From contig NZ_QTYB01000016.1 of assembly GCF_003461955.1 (NCBI RefSeq), positions 22,149 through 76,108 of the forward strand: a stretch of DNA of 53,960 nt. Reading direction: 5' to 3'. The notes under the pieces were generated by a model, which worked only from the letters and a program-made list of their open reading frames with translations, did not search any database and was not told the DNA's origin. The translations under genes were made by a program, and so were the position numbers. The stretch is from Ruminococcus sp. AM36-2AA. GTDB lineage: Bacteria; Bacillota; Clostridia; Lachnospirales; Lachnospiraceae. Of the stretch, positions 51,354 through 53,960 are shown one piece after another (position 1 is the first letter of the stretch; each line of letters starts with the position of its first letter).

Positions 51354-51626
51354 CTACATAGGATTTATGATAAATCTTTCGGAATGATTATGCAACCTTC
51401 TTTCTTCAACATGTCTGCGGGATTTTCTTCCTGAAATGATACTTCCGCCTTCTGTCACTGCCAGCACTATCACCACAAAATATAACACCATCTGAAGCCC
51501 TCCCACATGTCCGTAAAAATCCATATACGGATTATACCAGTCCAGGATTTTTGCTGTTATGGAAACCAGGCTGCATACAACACAGACATGCAGGAGAATT
51601 TTTCTTATTGTGCTTAATATCTTCAT
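51354..51626 (-). CDS. small two-helix membrane protein
   Basis: This 90-residue protein has two hydrophobic segments ('ILLHVCVVCSLVSITAKIL' and 'LQMVLYFVVIVLAVTEGGSII') and a basic C-terminal tail ('GRKSRRHVEERRLHNHSERF'). Its start overlaps the stop of the phosphodiester glycosidase gene by 4 nt, so they are co-translated. Such partners are found next to NAGPA-like genes in Clostridia, but no function is known. Confidence 0.7.
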   Translation of the reverse strand: MKILSTIRKILLHVCVVCSLVSITAKILDWYNPYMDFYGHVGGLQMVLYFVVIVLAVTEGGSIISGRKSRRHVEERRLHNHSERFIINPM

Positions 51627-52540
51627 AAAGATCCCTCCGTAATAAAAATTCCATCTTCGATCTCATGCTCCGGTTTGTAAGGATCATTGACCACTTTTCC
51701 GTTCATTTCCATAAAAGAACAGTGGCCGCCGTCAAGATTATAAGCCACCTTACAGCCAAGATCCTCAAACACCTTTGCCATCTCATCCAGGAACATTCCC
51801 CTGGAGTTCTGCTGCCGCCCGTCCACAAGAAGCAGGCAGTAATGTCCCGGTTCAAAATACCCGATGGCAGTCCGCGGATGAGACCGGCGAATGTAAGTCC
51901 AGATCCAGAATTTATCATTCGCCTTTCCATTTGCATCCAGCAGACTTGGCCCAAAGATCCAGCTCTGATAAGCACCTCTGCCGATCAGTTTTTGCTCATC
52001 CAGCTGCCCCGGCTGATAGATATCCATTGTTCCGTCCCAGTTGAGAACACAGGTTTCCTCACCGGACTGCTGGCTGCGGTAGATCACACCGTTTCGTATG
52101 ATCGTACCATTATTCTTATGACGGTTGTTGCTGTAGGAATCTCCGTTGACCGACAATATGGATTTCATTCTTGCAGACATATCCGTAAGTTTTTCCGTAT
52201 AGCCAATTCCATAGGTATCCTGTGCAAACGCAGTCTGGAAGCAGGTAATATCACCAATATAAATATCCGCCAGCACATAGGAAATTTTACTTCCGTATTT
52301 TGCATAACTGCCACCGTGTGTGTTATCCACAGTTCCGGAATCGTACTGATGATGAGAAATCTGAATGGACAGATTGGGACTTGTGTATGATGTATCTGTA
52401 GAAACCACTGTATCGGTAAATTTGTCCGCAAATTTCTTATGCCAGTCCTGGGTACTGAGGACCTTTCTTGTCTGTGTAAGTTCTGTTCCATCCGAATTTA
52501 CAACATTTCCGGATGTTCCTGTCCCATCCTGCCCGGATCC
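51623..52540 (-). pseudogene. phosphodiester glycosidase (NAGPA-like), N-terminus lost
   Basis: From about 52540 the frame reads 'GTGTSGNVVNSDGTELTQTR', then 'HHQYDSGTVDNTHGGSYAKYGSKISYVLADIYIGDI', 'SVNGDSYSNNRHKNNGTIIRNG' and 'CKVAYNLDGGHCSFMEMNGKVVND'. This is the phosphodiester glycosidase domain (family of human NAGPA, clostridial cell-wall or spore proteins), with the catalytic-loop 'NLDGGHCS'. The N-terminal signal anchor is missing: just upstream the sequence switches to a response-regulator remnant in another frame. A frame from 52630 exists but its first ~30 residues are out-of-frame readings of that remnant. An export signal is therefore lost. Confidence 0.8.
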
Positions 52541-53806
52541 GGAGATCCTGCACCTGGATCTCCTCGGACGCATCCGGTCCTTTGTTGGCAAATTTCTCCA
52601 CCATCCGCTGGTACTGGCGCAGATTTGCATTCACTCTTGCCACCAGCTCCGCCGGGTCAAAAGGCTTCGAAATATAATCATCGGCTCCCAGTCCAAGGCC
52701 GTTTCCTTCTTTTTTGTTTCTGGACTCATCGCCTCTGTAAAATTCATCAAATACATAGGGCAGTTTTTCCTCCGGAACACCTACACCATTGTCACGGAAA
52801 CAGATCTCCACGCCACCTTCTGTTCTTTTCAAGGAAAGTTCTGTTTTCAGCACATCACGTTCTGCATACTTCCGGCTGTTTTCCAGAAGATTGTCAAAAA
52901 TACGCTGCAGCTGTTCCGGATCTGCATCGACATCCAGGTGAATATCCCCTGTTTCTGCCTGCATCTGCTCTTTTTCCTTATCCAGAAGTTCCTGCTTTCC
53001 GTTCACATAATTCCGGATAAAATCAGCAATCTCTATTTTCTGAACAGAAAGGGGCATATTTCCGGTTTCGATCTTTGAAACATAGAACAACTGGTTCAGA
53101 AGTCCGTCCATATCTCCGGTCCGACGGTATGCAGCCTGCAAAACTTCTCCTGCATTTCCGGAGTTGCCGCAATGCCGTCCATAAGTCCTTTGATCGTTCC
53201 CCGGATGGCAGTCAGCGGCGTACGCAGGTCATGGGAGATTCCGGCGATCATATCTGTTCTGGCTTTCTCATATTTCCGGTTCTTCTCCTGCTCCCGCAAA
53301 ATGTGCTCCTGCATATGATTAAAGGTGATGCACACATCCTCAAATTCCGCATCTCCCACATACCGGATCTCCGTTGTCAGATCGTTGTGCCGGATGCGGT
53401 CTGCACCCTGTGCCAGAAGGTCCAGAGGCTCCATAATATTTTTCTCCAGATTCCGTGTGAAAATCTGGCTGATCAGTAAAAGTACAAGGATACAGATAAT
53501 TCCATCTGCTCCAAATAAAAGGATAAACTCATTTCTGTGGATTGTCCAGCTTTCCAGAAAATCATCCAGATCTCCGAGAAGTTCCCGGCCATCCTTATGT
53601 TGGTATTTTACATTGTCAGAATCCGAAAAATTCGATGTGCCACTTCCATCAATAAGGTCTTCTATAGATGTCTTCAGTTCTTTTTCCACTGATTCCGCAT
53701 AAATCTTCACCACTGCCAGATTAATAGCCAGAAAGATCAGAAGCGTCACCAGCACCATCAGTGCATTTGAAAGAAAAATCCTTCTTTTTACTGTTCCCTT
53801 TTCCAT
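52540..53806 (-). pseudogene. histidine kinase / response regulator locus, collapsed by a deletion and a frameshift
   Basis: The kinase starts at 53806 with two membrane segments, a HAMP domain ('NIMEPLDLLAQGADRI') and the H-box 'GISHDLRTPLTAIRG'. At about 53130 a one-base loss in a T run (TTTT where TTTTT is expected) breaks the frame after 'ATPEMQEKF'. The next frame continues 'LQAAYRRTGDMDGLLNQLF' and the ATPase N and G1 boxes ('LLENSRKYA', 'DNGVGVPEEKLPYVFDEF'). At 'GNGLGL' it passes without a break into the end of a response regulator receiver ('GADDYISKPFDPAELVARV'), so the kinase G2 box end and the regulator start, with its phospho-Asp, are gone. The regulator then ends before its DNA-binding domain. 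Confidence 0.85.
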
Positions 53807-53960
53807 GTTTTCACCCTCCTGCAGTTATTTGGTGTAGAGCTACGCAGCGAAGCGGATTGCGAATATCCGCTTGACGCAAAACGCTTTTGTTCATCTTCCT
53901 TATACAGCGTTTTTGTGAACTACTCGGCAACTGAGTTACCAGAGCATCTGAATTAAGGCG
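53807..53960. other. gene-free right edge upstream of the kinase
   Basis: This stretch holds the GGAGGG ribosome site of the kinase and a small hairpin (GCGGAT...ATCCGC, 53857-53875). The motif 'acgcaaaacgcttttgt' resembles part of the long inverted repeat at 49171-49381 (ACAAAAG, AAAACGC). No gene was recognised. Confidence 0.4.

Overview
The window looks like a Lachnospiraceae (Clostridia) chromosome, probably a Blautia- or Ruminococcus-like gut commensal. The grounds are strong AGGAGG ribosome-binding sites, T-box control, a GH78/GH3 glycosidase locus with a GPH-type sugar transporter, a DUF4428 protein, Rpn-family nuclease genes and Tn4451-type TnpV/TnpW genes. No rRNA, tRNA or CRISPR array was seen. 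The species call is inference.

Left flank (1-7632): an edge-truncated DUF4428 protein, a serine-recombinase remnant, and a TetR regulator facing a compact acyl-activation cassette (AMP-binding ligase, acyl carrier protein, condensation-domain-like protein). A small XRE remnant and a membrane-anchored alpha/beta hydrolase follow, and then the C-terminal half of a subtilase.

Mobile element (about 7633-31806, 24.2 kb): it sits inside that subtilase gene, whose N-terminal half lies at 31807-32625. Removing the element and one TG restores a continuous reading frame through the break. The two junctions rebuild an almost symmetric attP of about 48 bp. The element carries two overlapping large serine recombinases, TnpW- and TnpV-like proteins, an XRE/NB-ARC/TPR protein, a plasmid-like module (ParM, ParR-like, Rep, DnaC-like), a MOBQ-type oriT with its MobA/MobL relaxase, and a PBECR4-type nuclease. 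Its main cargo is a ten-gene minus-strand operon for a cysteine-rich RiPP of the Clo7bot/CcpM type. In transcription order this is two ABC-2 permeases, an ATPase, the radical SAM/SPASM maturase CcpM, a TIGR04066-type protein, an acyl-carrier-related protein, a 56-residue six-cysteine precursor, a lipoprotein, a subtilisin-like peptidase and an ABC exporter. The precursor (18641-18811) is a short gene that is easily missed.

Right flank (31807-53960): a GH3 / GPH transporter / GH78 locus with an AraC regulator, in which both glycosidases end in a similar helical tail; cstA behind a T-box leader; then a stretch rich in broken genes. The broken genes are macro-domain and Sir2 remnants, a MATE gene with two internal deletions, an Rpn gene interrupted exactly at an A AAA AAG slippery site, and a collapsed histidine kinase / response regulator / phosphodiester glycosidase locus. 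Intact genes here include an HD hydrolase, a nitroreductase, an SGNH esterase, a MerR regulator and a MATE transporter. A long, nearly perfect inverted repeat of about 210 nt lies at 49171-49381.
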